Below, in pieces: positions 36,163-45,455 of a stretch of 64,000 nucleotides of DNA. Under the pieces are notes generated by a model. The model ran no database searches. It saw only the letters and a program-made list of their open reading frames with translations, and was not told where the DNA came from. Source of the DNA: Proteiniphilum propionicum (GTDB lineage: Bacteria > Bacteroidota > Bacteroidia > Bacteroidales > Dysgonomonadaceae); contig NZ_CP073586.1 in assembly GCF_022267555.1 (NCBI RefSeq), forward strand, positions 3,142,501 through 3,206,500, written 5' to 3'. Position 1 is the first letter of the stretch; each line of letters starts with the position of its first letter. Both the position numbers and the translations under genes were made by a program.

Positions 36163-36615
36163 TTAATTGTACCCTCTCCAATGTTTTACAGCTATAATCT
36201 GGTTGCCGGCTTTACTGAGTGACCTAACAAAAGCATTCGTCAAACAGTTATTGGCAGAAAGCTGAGTATCATTAATAATTCGGTAGCCTGAAAATCCCAT
36301 TTCACTACTCAAATGCGAATACTCTCTGGAGTAGCACATTAGGATAAGGGGAGCCAAATGTAGATATCCGGGCCCAAAAAAATCGGAAATCACGTCTGTT
36401 TCGCTGTGCGCGGGAACTTCGTTATTTCCGATTATGTGATATATGAGTGTTAATATTTGGCCTTTACCAGAGGGATCCGTCAGGCTTTCCCGGTACCCTG
36501 TAGCAGCTGTATTGAAAATCACCTCTCCCGATGCTGCCTCTCGGGCTCCAAACGACCATCCGTGAAAAGCCGTACCGCTTACAAGGATCAATCGCACCGG
36601 TCTTTCTCTCTGCAT
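36163..36615 (-). pseudogene. carA: truncated carbamoyl-phosphate synthase small subunit (carA remnant)
   Basis: 150 residues against about 360-380 for CarA. Residues 1-70 match the CarA N-domain (SGEVIFNTAATGYRESLTDPS, GQILTLIYHIIGN); the match weakens after about residue 80, and the last 30 residues (FVRSLSKAGNQIIAVKHW) do not look like CarA. The class I amidotransferase domain with its Cys-His-Glu triad is missing, and the 60 bp before carB are too short to hold it. It is open and preceded by a good promoter, so it may be expressed as a leader or relic. Either a decayed gene or a minimal N-domain protein. Confidence 0.8.
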
Positions 36616-37361
36616 AGTGCGTACATTGTTATTTCGAGTTGATATATTATGATATTAGAATGCAAAGATAGAAAAAAAATCTGAGAACATTACAACTGAT
36701 AAACCGCAACTTTGAATAAATAATTACTTTAACAATACGGTAAATATATTATTAAAATTTACTTGTTAACAGATTACAGCTAAATGCACGACTTCCAATG
36801 TTTTGTAACCTGTTTCATATGATGGGTACTCTAAAATAGATATATAAGTCTCATATTTAGCTGCATGAGAAAGTAATAAACGCATGTGTTACGATGACAA
36901 GTAGATGGATAAGTAGAGTATTTTTATTAGGCGTACAGATCTTTTTCATTTGCTTTTTTCAAAATTTTTGCTTATATTCAGGGTGGAGAAAGCATGCTAA
37001 ATATTATGTAAACCACTACTAATCAGTAAGTAATAAACATTGTTGCGTATTTCAGGAAAGATTTAGCAATTCTCATACAGGTTTCGTATGTTTATTTTTC
37101 GGAATATGCTGAAAATCTTTACGGATTGAGGCATGAGTATGCTCGAAAATTCAAAATATCAAAAAATAATTATTTATAACGCATTGAATATCAATATCTG
37201 TTTTGACACGGTTGGAGTGAAAAAACTTTTCGGAGGTAACTCAGATATAAAGTAATTCAATTATCGTATGAGTTCCGGTTGAAGCTTAAACATTTAATGT
37301 ATTAAGATATGCATAGCATGGATATATACGAAAGTCAGTTAAAGTAATTTTTAGTTTAAAT
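36616..37361. other. 746-bp AT-rich divergent intergenic region
   Basis: It carries the carA-carB promoter near 36663-36695. The remaining ~650 bp up to the GT4 fusion gene show no gene, no clear repeat and no consensus promoter on the plus strand. Confidence 0.5.
36663..36695 (-). promoter_or_regulatory. promoter of the carA remnant-carB operon
   Basis: On the minus strand the -7 box is TATCTTTG (36663-36670) and a TTG -33 box lies at 36693-36695, spaced 22 bp. It sits about 50 bp upstream of the carA-remnant start. Confidence 0.55.
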
Positions 37362-39593
37362 ATGAATAAGATTGCAATAATTGGGAATTATCCTCCCCGT
37401 AGATGTGGCATTGCCACATTTACAAAAGACTTAAATGAAGGATTGAAGGCTAAAGGCGTATCCACCGGCGTGGTAGCCATGAACGACGGTTTAAACCGGT
37501 ACAATTATTCTGAAGATGTGGTGTTTGAGATTGAGCAGAATGTGATGGCATCCTACATCAACGCCGCTGAATATCTGAACTCGAATAATTTTGATGCAGT
37601 GATTGTGCAGCATGAGTTCGGAATTTATGGCGGCTTGAACGGCATACACATTCTCCAACTGCTGAAACGTTTACGGATCCCTGTAATTACCACGCTGCAC
37701 ACCGTGATCGATAATCCCACCGACAATCAGAGGAAGGTGATCAGTGAGCTTGCACGCGTCTCCCAAAAGCTGGTATGTATCTCCCAAAAAGGCATTGAAT
37801 TGCTGCGGACCGTGTACGGGATTCCCGCCTCCGGTTGTGTACACATTCACCATGGGGTTCATCATTACAAAACCAAAAACGTTTCCCATCTCAGGCAAAA
37901 GTTGGGAGTAGAAAACAAAAAGGTGTTGCTTACCTTCGGCCTTCTCTCCAGAAACAAATCTATTGAGGTGGTTATCAAAGCGTTGCCAAAAGTCGTGGAG
38001 AAATACCCGGATACTGTCTATATTGTGCTGGGCGCTACTCATCCCCATGTCGTGAAGCATGAGGGGGAAGATTATCGGCTCATGCTCATCAGACTCGTAA
38101 ACAAGTTAAAACTGGAAAAGCATGTGATCTTTATCAATCGGTTTGTCACCAATGAGGAGCTCTTCAGTTACCTGGAACTGTGCGATATCTATGTGATTCC
38201 TTATCTGGGTGAAAAACAGATCTCCTCGGGGACACTGATCTACACCATGGGAGCTGCTAAACCCATCATCTCTACCCCCTTCTGGTACGCCAAAGAGATG
38301 CTTGCCGAGGAGAGAGGCCTGTTGTTTGACTTTAACAACTCAGATCAGCTGACAGCGCACATCAACGATCTGCTGGAGAATGAGGACAAAAGGCAAACGA
38401 TTGCCCGGAATGCATTCAACCTGGCCAAAGAGTGTTATTGGCCCATGATTGGCAAACAGTATTATGAGCTTACTGACCAGATCATTGCGGAAGACAAAAT
38501 CAGAGCCATCACTGAGCCATCGCAGGTGATGGAATCAAAGTTTGTCCTTCCGCCCATCAAACTGGATCACCTCCGTGTCTTAACAGACTACACCGGTATT
38601 CTGCAACATGCCCGGTATAATGTGCCCGACCGAAACCACGGGTATTGTACGGATGATAACGCCAGGGCACTGCTCCTGTCGGTAATGCTGCAGAATGAGG
38701 TGCAGGATGTGGATGAAGTGACCCGGCTCACCGGCACCTATCTTTCATTCATCGATTACGCTTACAATCCTGCCATTTCGAAGTTTAGAAATTTGATGAA
38801 TTATGAAAGAAAATGGCTTGATGACCAAGGATCGGAAGACACTACGGGGAGAGTGGCGTGGGCACTTGGATACACGACGGCCTATACCGATGTATGCAAT
38901 TTCCATCATCACGCCAACTACCTGTTCGGGAAGGTGTGGAAATCGGTCGGAACGCTGACTCATCCCCGGGCGCTGTCATACGCTGCATTGGGATTGGCTT
39001 ATCACGCAAAAGCGCATGGGGAAGAAGCAGTGATTGAAAGGCTGAAGCATTGTGTAAAGAAACTGTGCGACCTGTTTGATCAACCCATCGGATCGGAATG
39101 GCGCTGGTTTGAAGAAAAGGTGAGCTATGCCAACAACCGCATCCCCCACGCATTGATCCATGCCGGGATGTTGTTGAATGATGAATCGGTGATTCAACGC
39201 GGATTGAAGGTGCTGGACTGGCTCATTGAAAAACAATTCCATGATGGCATCTTTTCCCCCATAGGCAACCACGGGTGGCTTACCCCGCATGGCAAGGCAG
39301 CGTTCGATCAGCAACCCCTCGAGGCCAACGGCATGATCGATGCTTGTCTTCAGGCAGAGGAGTTTGTAAAGGACGGCACCTATGCCGATTATGCACTGAA
39401 AGCATTTTACTGGTTCACGGGAGAAAATGATCGTGGAGAGTCTTTGTATGATTTTGCAACAGGCGGCTGTCGCGACGGACTGCAGGCAAATGGTGTGAAT
39501 CTCAACCAGGGGGCAGAGTCCACCATCTCATGGCTGATGTCTTTGATGAGCATCTCGTTTTTTCTGCGCAACAAGAATGATTTACTGGTATGA
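37362..39593 (+). CDS. GT4 glycosyltransferase fused to a C-terminal helical domain
   Basis: 743 residues. Residues ~1-375 are a GT-B glycosyltransferase: PPRRCGIATFTKDL at the start, HEFGIYGGLNG, HIHHGVHHY, LLTFGLLSRNKSIEVV and YLGEKQISSGTLIYTMGAAKPII in the donor site. Residues ~400-743 are alpha-helical and Trp/His-rich (YCTDDNARALLLSVML, WRWFEEKVSYANNRIPHALI, GGCRDGLQANGVN), resembling an (alpha/alpha)6-barrel of the glycoside hydrolase or epimerase type. With GH130 and another GT4 next door it probably belongs to mannoside metabolism. Its G+C is visibly higher than neighbouring genes. Confidence 0.82.
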   Translation: MNKIAIIGNYPPRRCGIATFTKDLNEGLKAKGVSTGVVAMNDGLNRYNYSEDVVFEIEQNVMASYINAAEYLNSNNFDAVIVQHEFGIYGGLNGIHILQLLKRLRIPVITTLHTVIDNPTDNQRKVISELARVSQKLVCISQKGIELLRTVYGIPASGCVHIHHGVHHYKTKNVSHLRQKLGVENKKVLLTFGLLSRNKSIEVVIKALPKVVEKYPDTVYIVLGATHPHVVKHEGEDYRLMLIRLVNKLKLEKHVIFINRFVTNEELFSYLELCDIYVIPYLGEKQISSGTLIYTMGAAKPIISTPFWYAKEMLAEERGLLFDFNNSDQLTAHINDLLENEDKRQTIARNAFNLAKECYWPMIGKQYYELTDQIIAEDKIRAITEPSQVMESKFVLPPIKLDHLRVLTDYTGILQHARYNVPDRNHGYCTDDNARALLLSVMLQNEVQDVDEVTRLTGTYLSFIDYAYNPAISKFRNLMNYERKWLDDQGSEDTTGRVAWALGYTTAYTDVCNFHHHANYLFGKVWKSVGTLTHPRALSYAALGLAYHAKAHGEEAVIERLKHCVKKLCDLFDQPIGSEWRWFEEKVSYANNRIPHALIHAGMLLNDESVIQRGLKVLDWLIEKQFHDGIFSPIGNHGWLTPHGKAAFDQQPLEANGMIDACLQAEEFVKDGTYADYALKAFYWFTGENDRGESLYDFATGGCRDGLQANGVNLNQGAESTISWLMSLMSISFFLRNKNDLLV

Positions 39594-39730
39594 CGCAAAA
39601 GCATCGTCTTCCCATCCATATTCTCCCTTCTTCGAGAAGTGTACACTGTTCCGGCCCTTAACTGCCCTCATCACGCATCTGACCGTTCTGCAAAACCACG
39701 AGCCGGAATCCTGGCTGTCGGAAGCATGCA

Positions 39731-41197
39731 TCAGGAGTTGAGAATCTTCCCAATCAGTTCCCTGATATCGATGGACATAAACCCGGCGCCCGTATCTGAC
39801 AATCCATATGGAACAATCAGGTGATTGTTGTGCAGGATGGATCCGCAGGAGTAGACTACGTTGGGGACATAACCCTCCCTCTCCTCCTCGTTGGGTGCGA
39901 GCAACGGTTCCTTCAGGCGGCCAATCTCTTTTGTCGGATCATACAGGTCCAGCAAAGCAGCACCCAGGCAATACTGTCTCATCGGCCCCACTCCATGCGT
40001 GATCACCAGCCATCCCTCAGGCGTCTCAATCGGGGCGCCGCAGTTTCCCGTCTGGATAAACTCCCACGGATACTTTGGCTCCTGTATTTTGACAGGTTGC
40101 TGCCAGAGATTGATGTTGTCGGAGAAGCCGATATAGCTGTTGATGCCATCGATGCGCGATAACATGGCATACTGGCCACGTATCTTCCTCGGAAACAGGG
40201 CAAGATTCTTGTTTTGTGTCCCTCTTCCGTGAAGCGGTTTCACCTCAAAAGAGTAAAAATTTTCCGTAACAATCATCTTCGGGAGAACCGTATATCCGTC
40301 GTAAGCGGTATAGGTAGCATAGTAGATAACCTTTCCGTCATCATCGGTAAAACGTACGAAACGTGCATCCTCAATGCCTCTTCGTTCCGTATAAGATATG
40401 GGGAAAATAACCCTTTCGGAAATATGGGTATCCCGTGAAAACTCTATGCGATAGTGCGAATCGGCCACCCAGACAATATGGTCAACATCTCTGCGTTCCT
40501 CCTCGCTCAACGAAGGGCGTGCCAGCACTTCCAGAGCTGAGCCCAGCAGCTCGCCATAAATGAACGTCTCTTTCAGAGGCTGCATCACCGCGCGGACAAT
40601 TTCTCCCTCCACACCCATCTCTCGCAGCTTGGTTTCAATCAAAGCCTTGTCGTAGGTATGTCTTTTCACTACTTCCGGCTCATCCACATAATGTCCTGTC
40701 TGCTCAAAACTGAGTGCTCCGTTTCGATCAATCACGCCGGTGTGAAACACGATACTGGAAATATGTCCCTCGCCTGTAGCGCGGAAACTGATAATCACAC
40801 GCTTCGAGCCCTCTTCAAGCCCCGTCTGGTCAGGCGATTCGACAATAGAAGGATTAAAAAATGCTGCAGAACTGATCGCATACTCCATCGAGAAATAGGA
40901 TCCGATCAGCAGTTTTTTATCCTCGCTTATCTCATCCAGTTCGGGGAGCGTTTCTCCAACAATCTTCAGAGCCTCCCGGTAATGATGTTTGAATTTTCGT
41001 GTGAGGTTTCGATGCCGCTTGGAAAACTCACGCAGGGTCTGCATCAATGTCTGACGTGCAATCACCTCATCCATCTCAATCACCTTTAACATCAAATCAC
41101 GGGTCCGTTGTGCCCCAAGATCGTGGAAACGAATGATCACCCTCTTAAAATCAGGATAAAACCTGTTTGGCAACCTGTTTACAGTTATTCTCATCAT
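39731..41197 (-). CDS. GH130 family mannoside phosphorylase or mannosidase
   Basis: 488 residues of five-bladed propeller type. Family GH130 acts on beta-mannosides by phosphorolysis or hydrolysis. Matching pieces are GIEDARFVRFTDDDGKVIYYATYTAYDG (positions ~265-290), NLALFPRKIRGQYAMLSRIDG, TGNCGAPIETPEGWLVITHGVG and a C-terminal YSCGSILHNNHLIVPYGLSDTG. The long helical N-terminus (about 110 residues) occurs in the GH130 subgroup with beta-1,2-mannosidases. It converges with the GT4 fusion gene and diverges from a second GT4. The substrate is inferred. Confidence 0.85.
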   Translation of the reverse strand: MMRITVNRLPNRFYPDFKRVIIRFHDLGAQRTRDLMLKVIEMDEVIARQTLMQTLREFSKRHRNLTRKFKHHYREALKIVGETLPELDEISEDKKLLIGSYFSMEYAISSAAFFNPSIVESPDQTGLEEGSKRVIISFRATGEGHISSIVFHTGVIDRNGALSFEQTGHYVDEPEVVKRHTYDKALIETKLREMGVEGEIVRAVMQPLKETFIYGELLGSALEVLARPSLSEEERRDVDHIVWVADSHYRIEFSRDTHISERVIFPISYTERRGIEDARFVRFTDDDGKVIYYATYTAYDGYTVLPKMIVTENFYSFEVKPLHGRGTQNKNLALFPRKIRGQYAMLSRIDGINSYIGFSDNINLWQQPVKIQEPKYPWEFIQTGNCGAPIETPEGWLVITHGVGPMRQYCLGAALLDLYDPTKEIGRLKEPLLAPNEEEREGYVPNVVYSCGSILHNNHLIVPYGLSDTGAGFMSIDIRELIGKILNS

Positions 41198-41233
41198 AAA
41201 AAAACAATTTTAAAAATTGCAGTGCATCAGTAA

Positions 41234-41241
41234 CAAAGATA
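41234..41241 (-). promoter_or_regulatory. -7 box for the GH130 gene
   Basis: Minus-strand TATCTTTG lies 37 bp upstream of the GH130 start. No TTTG -33 box is found at the expected distance. Confidence 0.45.
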
Positions 41242-41446
41242 ATATTTTTTGCGTTCATCTCCTCGGATTATCCCTTAAAAGTGGTTTTTCTGTTTGGTAT
41301 TCCATTCCTTTTTCCGGACTGGTGGAGACATTTCCATCCATCCGGAGAAAAACTGAGAAAAAAAATGTAATTTTGTCAGCATCCTTCCACCTTTGCCACT
41401 ATCAGCGGATATGGGTGCCGGAAGAGATGAAAAAACAAATCATCAT

Positions 41447-42460
41447 ATGAAAATTGCAATGCTTTCACCCATAGCCTGGCGAACGCCCCCTGTTCATTAC
41501 GGGCCCTGGGAACTTGTTACTTCTTTGCTTACAGAAGAGTTGGTAAAAAAAGGGATAGATGTAACTCTTTTTGCCACTGCCAATTCAATAACAGAAGCAA
41601 AGCTTAGATCAGTATGTCAAAGGGGGTACGAGGAGGATAAGAGCATAGATCCAAAGGTGTGGGAATGTCTTCACATATCGGAATGCTTTGAACATGCAGG
41701 GGAATTTGATATTATTCACAACCAGTTCGATTTTTTACCGTTAACTTATTCGGGATTGACAGATACACCCTTAATTACCACTATACACGGTTTCTCATCG
41801 CCTCGCATTATGCCGGTGTACAAAAAATACAACCGCAAAACACACTATGTTTCCATAAGCAATGCCGACCGTTCGCCCCTGCTGGACTATATTGCCACCG
41901 TTTATCATGGCATTGATACGGGTAATTTTACCTTCAATCCTAATCCGACAGGCGACTATCTGCTATATTACGGGAGGGTCCATCACGACAAGGGAACTAA
42001 AGAGGCGGTAGAGATTGCCCTGGCACTTGATATGCGGCTGATTATCGCCGGTATTATTCAGGATCAGTTGTATTTCGACACTTATGTTAAGCCTTTTCTA
42101 AAAGAGGGCAAAATTGAATATATAGGCAGCGTGGGCGCTAACAGGCGTGACGGGTTACTGGGAAATGCGCGACTGCTCTTGCATCCTATCAATTTTAATG
42201 AACCATTTGGCCTATCCATTGTGGAGGCTATGGCATGCGGAACACCTGTAGTAGCATTCAACAAAGGGAGCATGCCTGAGCTGATAACCGATGGGAAAAA
42301 CGGCTATCTTGCAGAGAACTCAGAAGATGCCATTGAGAAGATCAGGAAGGTGGATAAAATCAGCCGGCAATCTTGTAGAGAGGTTGTGGAAAAGCATTTC
42401 ACCAAGGAGGTCATGGCTCAGAGCTATATAAAAGTGTATGAAAATATTTTGAATAAATAA
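41447..42460 (+). CDS. family 4 glycosyltransferase
   Basis: 337 residues from the ATG at 41447, where a standard GT4 start (MKIAMLSPIAWRTPPVHYGP) is seen; an upstream in-frame start at 41393 adds 18 polar residues without homology. The donor half has LLYYGRVHHDKGTKEAV (about 188-204) and the EX7E motif PFGLSIVEAMACGTPVVAF (about 256-274). The HYGPWELVTSLL N-terminus is typical of small GT4 enzymes that glycosylate lipids or polysaccharides. It probably acts with the GT4 fusion and GH130 genes on one glycan. Confidence 0.9.
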   Translation: MKIAMLSPIAWRTPPVHYGPWELVTSLLTEELVKKGIDVTLFATANSITEAKLRSVCQRGYEEDKSIDPKVWECLHISECFEHAGEFDIIHNQFDFLPLTYSGLTDTPLITTIHGFSSPRIMPVYKKYNRKTHYVSISNADRSPLLDYIATVYHGIDTGNFTFNPNPTGDYLLYYGRVHHDKGTKEAVEIALALDMRLIIAGIIQDQLYFDTYVKPFLKEGKIEYIGSVGANRRDGLLGNARLLLHPINFNEPFGLSIVEAMACGTPVVAFNKGSMPELITDGKNGYLAENSEDAIEKIRKVDKISRQSCREVVEKHFTKEVMAQSYIKVYENILNK

Positions 42461-42696
42461 TTTTACTGTTACCCGGCTCTTTTCTTTTACGCTTCTTCTG
42501 TTCTCGTTATCCGTTTCCGGATTTACAAACTCGCCTAATGTCAATAAAGGGAGCAAGTGAAGGAAACAATAGGTTTTTTAAAACTATTTATCCGTTTAGT
42601 TGTTAAACATATAATAAAAACATGAAACGTGCGGGCATAATCATTCTCACTTAACAGTTATAGTGAGGTGCAAGTTCCGTAAAAAAACTTATAAAA

Positions 42697-43398
42697 ATGA
42701 AAAACTGGAGGATAGAATCATTGATTATTGCGGTGGGACTGACATTAATAGGTGTCATGATTAATACCGGTATCAGTAATTTTAAAAACAGAGACCGTGT
42801 AGTAACGGTAAAGGGACTTGCCGAGATGGAGGTCCCTGCAGATAAGGTTGTTTGGCCTTTGATGTACAAAGATTTAGGTAATGATTTATTAACGCTCTAC
42901 AACAATATTCAAACGAAGAACAAAACCATTGTGGAGTTTTTACAGGCAAACGACATATCAAGCGAAGAGATAAGCGTTGCTCCTCCTGAAATAATTGATA
43001 TGGAGGCAGAACGTTACTCCGCACAAACACCTCAATACCGGTACAATGCTACATCGGTAATCACCGTTACTTCCAAAGATGTGGAGAAAATAAGGAAACT
43101 AATCTCAGAGCAAACCGAACTGCTGAAGCAGGGTGTTGCCATTACGGGTGGCGATTACCGCTATAGCACCATCTACGAGTTCACCGGGTTGAATGATATT
43201 AAACCTCAAATGATAGAGGAGGCTACCAAAAACGCACGGCTTGCCGCCGAAAAATTCGCCATCGACTCCGGAAGCAAGCTCGGTAAGATACGCGATGCTT
43301 CACAGGGGCAGTTCTCCATTACCGATAGGGATGCCAACACGCCATACATTAAAAATATAAGGGTAGTAACCACGGTAAACTACTACCTGAAAAATTAA
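42697..43398 (+). CDS. SIMPL-domain (DUF541) membrane-anchored protein
   Basis: 233 residues. An N-terminal signal anchor (LIIAVGLTLIGVMINTGI, about 7-26) is followed by a SIMPL/DUF541 domain: RVVTVKGLAEMEVPADKVVWPL, SSEEISVAPPEIIDMEAE, and a C-terminal ARLAAEKFAIDSGSKLGKI. These periplasmic proteins are oligomeric and of unsettled function; some relate to oxidative stress. The neighbouring genes give no functional clue. Confidence 0.85.
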   Translation: MKNWRIESLIIAVGLTLIGVMINTGISNFKNRDRVVTVKGLAEMEVPADKVVWPLMYKDLGNDLLTLYNNIQTKNKTIVEFLQANDISSEEISVAPPEIIDMEAERYSAQTPQYRYNATSVITVTSKDVEKIRKLISEQTELLKQGVAITGGDYRYSTIYEFTGLNDIKPQMIEEATKNARLAAEKFAIDSGSKLGKIRDASQGQFSITDRDANTPYIKNIRVVTTVNYYLKN

Positions 43399-43458
43399 AA
43401 CGAACCAGCAACAGTCTGCAATATTTAGACCTAATAAATAACTAAGATTGCATATCGC

Positions 43459-44151
43459 TTACAAAGAGAAGCGTTTTCCAGTTTTAAGATAACTCTCATA
43501 TTTGTTTTGGTTGAATCTGTAATAAAAGGCTCCTCTGCGAGAGTTTTCCTTGTCTTTTATCTCCAGTTTATCCAACAGGTTCATCGAGCTGAGTTTCTTC
43601 CTAAAGTTACGTTTATCCACAGGCATTTGATAAATAGCTTCATAAAGATCCTGCAAAGCAGGAAGTGTAAACTTGTTATTAAAGAAGCGAAACATTAGAG
43701 GTTGCGTCGAAACTTTATACTGAAGAAGCTTTAGAGCATCGTTTACCATTAGGTTGTGGTCGAAAATAAGTTGCGGTAGTCTATTTATGTTTGTCCATTT
43801 GGCATCAAACTTTCGTGCCTGTGAGGTATTGAAATTTTCCGTTGGCACCAGTGCATAAAAGGCTACAGAAATAACCCGTCCCCCCGTATCACGGTCTATC
43901 TCTCCGTAAGCCTTTACCTGCTCCATGTAAATGTTTTTCTGTTTAGTGTACCGGTATAACACTTTTTCAGCTGCCTTATACAGGCTTTCATCTGCTTCCA
44001 TAAAACCTCCCATAAGAGACCATTTATTTTTTAAAGGTTCAACAGGCCGCCGGGTAAGCAGTACGTGAAGATCTTTTTTGCTAAAACCAAAAATAATGCA
44101 ATCCACTGCGATCAAAAATTGATCATTATTTTTGTAATATGTCTGTAACAT
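43459..44151 (-). CDS. Nudix-fold sugar regulator (NrtR/AraR-like)
   Basis: 230 residues. The N-terminal Nudix fold begins DQFLIAVDCIIFGFSKKDLHVLL. The Nudix box region (about 47-72, LMGGFMEADESLYKAAEKVL) lacks the REUXEE glutamates needed for hydrolysis. A winged-helix domain follows (about 145-225, FTLPALQDLYEAIYQMPVDKRNF). Such proteins regulate sugar catabolism genes in Bacteroidota, for example AraR of Bacteroides. It is last in the galM-transporter-galK run, 93 bp after galK, so it is a likely galactose regulator. Confidence 0.82.
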   Translation of the reverse strand: MLQTYYKNNDQFLIAVDCIIFGFSKKDLHVLLTRRPVEPLKNKWSLMGGFMEADESLYKAAEKVLYRYTKQKNIYMEQVKAYGEIDRDTGGRVISVAFYALVPTENFNTSQARKFDAKWTNINRLPQLIFDHNLMVNDALKLLQYKVSTQPLMFRFFNNKFTLPALQDLYEAIYQMPVDKRNFRKKLSSMNLLDKLEIKDKENSRRGAFYYRFNQNKYESYLKTGKRFSL

Positions 44152-44244
44152 AGTAATTATAAGGTAGTTAAAACGGTTAAAAAAACACAGAAGAGGGATA
44201 CTGTCGTATCCCTACTTCTCTATCATGGTTTGTGTTTACAGAGC

Positions 44245-45393
44245 TTAAAGTTTGCGTGCACCGTCGCTTATTACCACGTCGTACACCTTCGGCTCATGGC
44301 CAAAGCGCGCCTTAAATTTTTCTTTGGCATCGGCTACAAAACTGTCATGTAACTCATCTTTAACAAGGTTGATGGTACAACCTCCAAACCCTCCACCCAT
44401 AACACGTGAACCGGTAACCCCATGTTCACGTGCAATATCGTTCAAAAAATCGAGCTCATCGCAACTCACTTCGTACAACTTGCTCATACCATGATGAGTC
44501 TCATACATTTTCTCACCCACGGTTTTATAGTCGCCCCGTTCAAGGGCATCGCTCACATCTCTTACGCGTTGAGTCTCCTCAATAACATATTGTGCACGCA
44601 TAAAGTCCTCTTCTGAGATCTCATTCTTCACCTCCAGGAGCATCTCCATTGTTGCATCACGCAAAAATTCCATTTCAGGATGGCGTTTAGCAATGGTTCT
44701 TGCTGCGTGTTCACACGATTCGCGACGTTTATTATATGCTGATGATGCCAACTCATGCTTTACCACCGTATCAAGCAGTACCAGCTTATAACCCTGGGGA
44801 TCGAATGGGAAGTATTCATATTCCATTGTTTTTGTATCGAGGCGTATCAGATGTCCTTCCTTTCCGAATAGAGAGGCAAACTGATCCATGATACCGCATT
44901 TTACTCCTACATAGTTGTGCTCGGTACTCTGTCCCACACGGGCCAGTTCGAACTTGTCGATACCCAGTTTAAGCATATCATTCAGCGCAAAAGCATAGGT
45001 GCTTTCCAATGCAGCGGAAGAAGACATACCTGCGCCCAGTGGTACATCGCCCGAAAATACTGTATCGAAGGCTTTAATTGTACCTCCTCTTTTAATTATC
45101 TCACGGCATACGCCAAAAATATACTTCGCCCACCCCTCTTTAGGGAGATCCTCCTCGTTGAGCCCAAATTCGGAACTTTCGTCAAGATCAATTGCATAAG
45201 CTTTCACCTTATCGGCCCCGTTAAACCTGATGGCAGCAATCATCCCTTTGTCAATTGCTCCCGGAAAAACGAAACTACCATTATAGTCGGTATGCTCCCC
45301 GATTAGGTTTACACGCCCCGGGGAGGTATATACCTCAGGTGCTTCAGCACCGAATTTTTCATGAAAAATTTTAACTATTTGTTCTTTTGTCAT
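44245..45393 (-). CDS. galK: galactokinase
   Basis: 382 residues of the GHMP kinase family. The galactokinase signature SPGRVNLIGEHTDYNGSFVFP (positions ~24-43), the ATP-binding motif GDVPLGAGMSSSAALE (about 122-137) and the C-terminal GSRVMGGGFGGCTINLV (about 330-346) are all intact. It phosphorylates alpha-D-galactose at C1, the first committed step of the Leloir pathway. It follows the transporter gene by 62 bp; GalM, encoded upstream in the operon, supplies the alpha-anomer. Confidence 0.96.
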   Translation of the reverse strand: MTKEQIVKIFHEKFGAEAPEVYTSPGRVNLIGEHTDYNGSFVFPGAIDKGMIAAIRFNGADKVKAYAIDLDESSEFGLNEEDLPKEGWAKYIFGVCREIIKRGGTIKAFDTVFSGDVPLGAGMSSSAALESTYAFALNDMLKLGIDKFELARVGQSTEHNYVGVKCGIMDQFASLFGKEGHLIRLDTKTMEYEYFPFDPQGYKLVLLDTVVKHELASSAYNKRRESCEHAARTIAKRHPEMEFLRDATMEMLLEVKNEISEEDFMRAQYVIEETQRVRDVSDALERGDYKTVGEKMYETHHGMSKLYEVSCDELDFLNDIAREHGVTGSRVMGGGFGGCTINLVKDELHDSFVADAKEKFKARFGHEPKVYDVVISDGARKL

Positions 45394-45455
45394 TATTGTC
45401 TGATTAATAAATATGAATCACGTAAGAATAAGTTCTGTAAAGAGTACTTTTTGTC

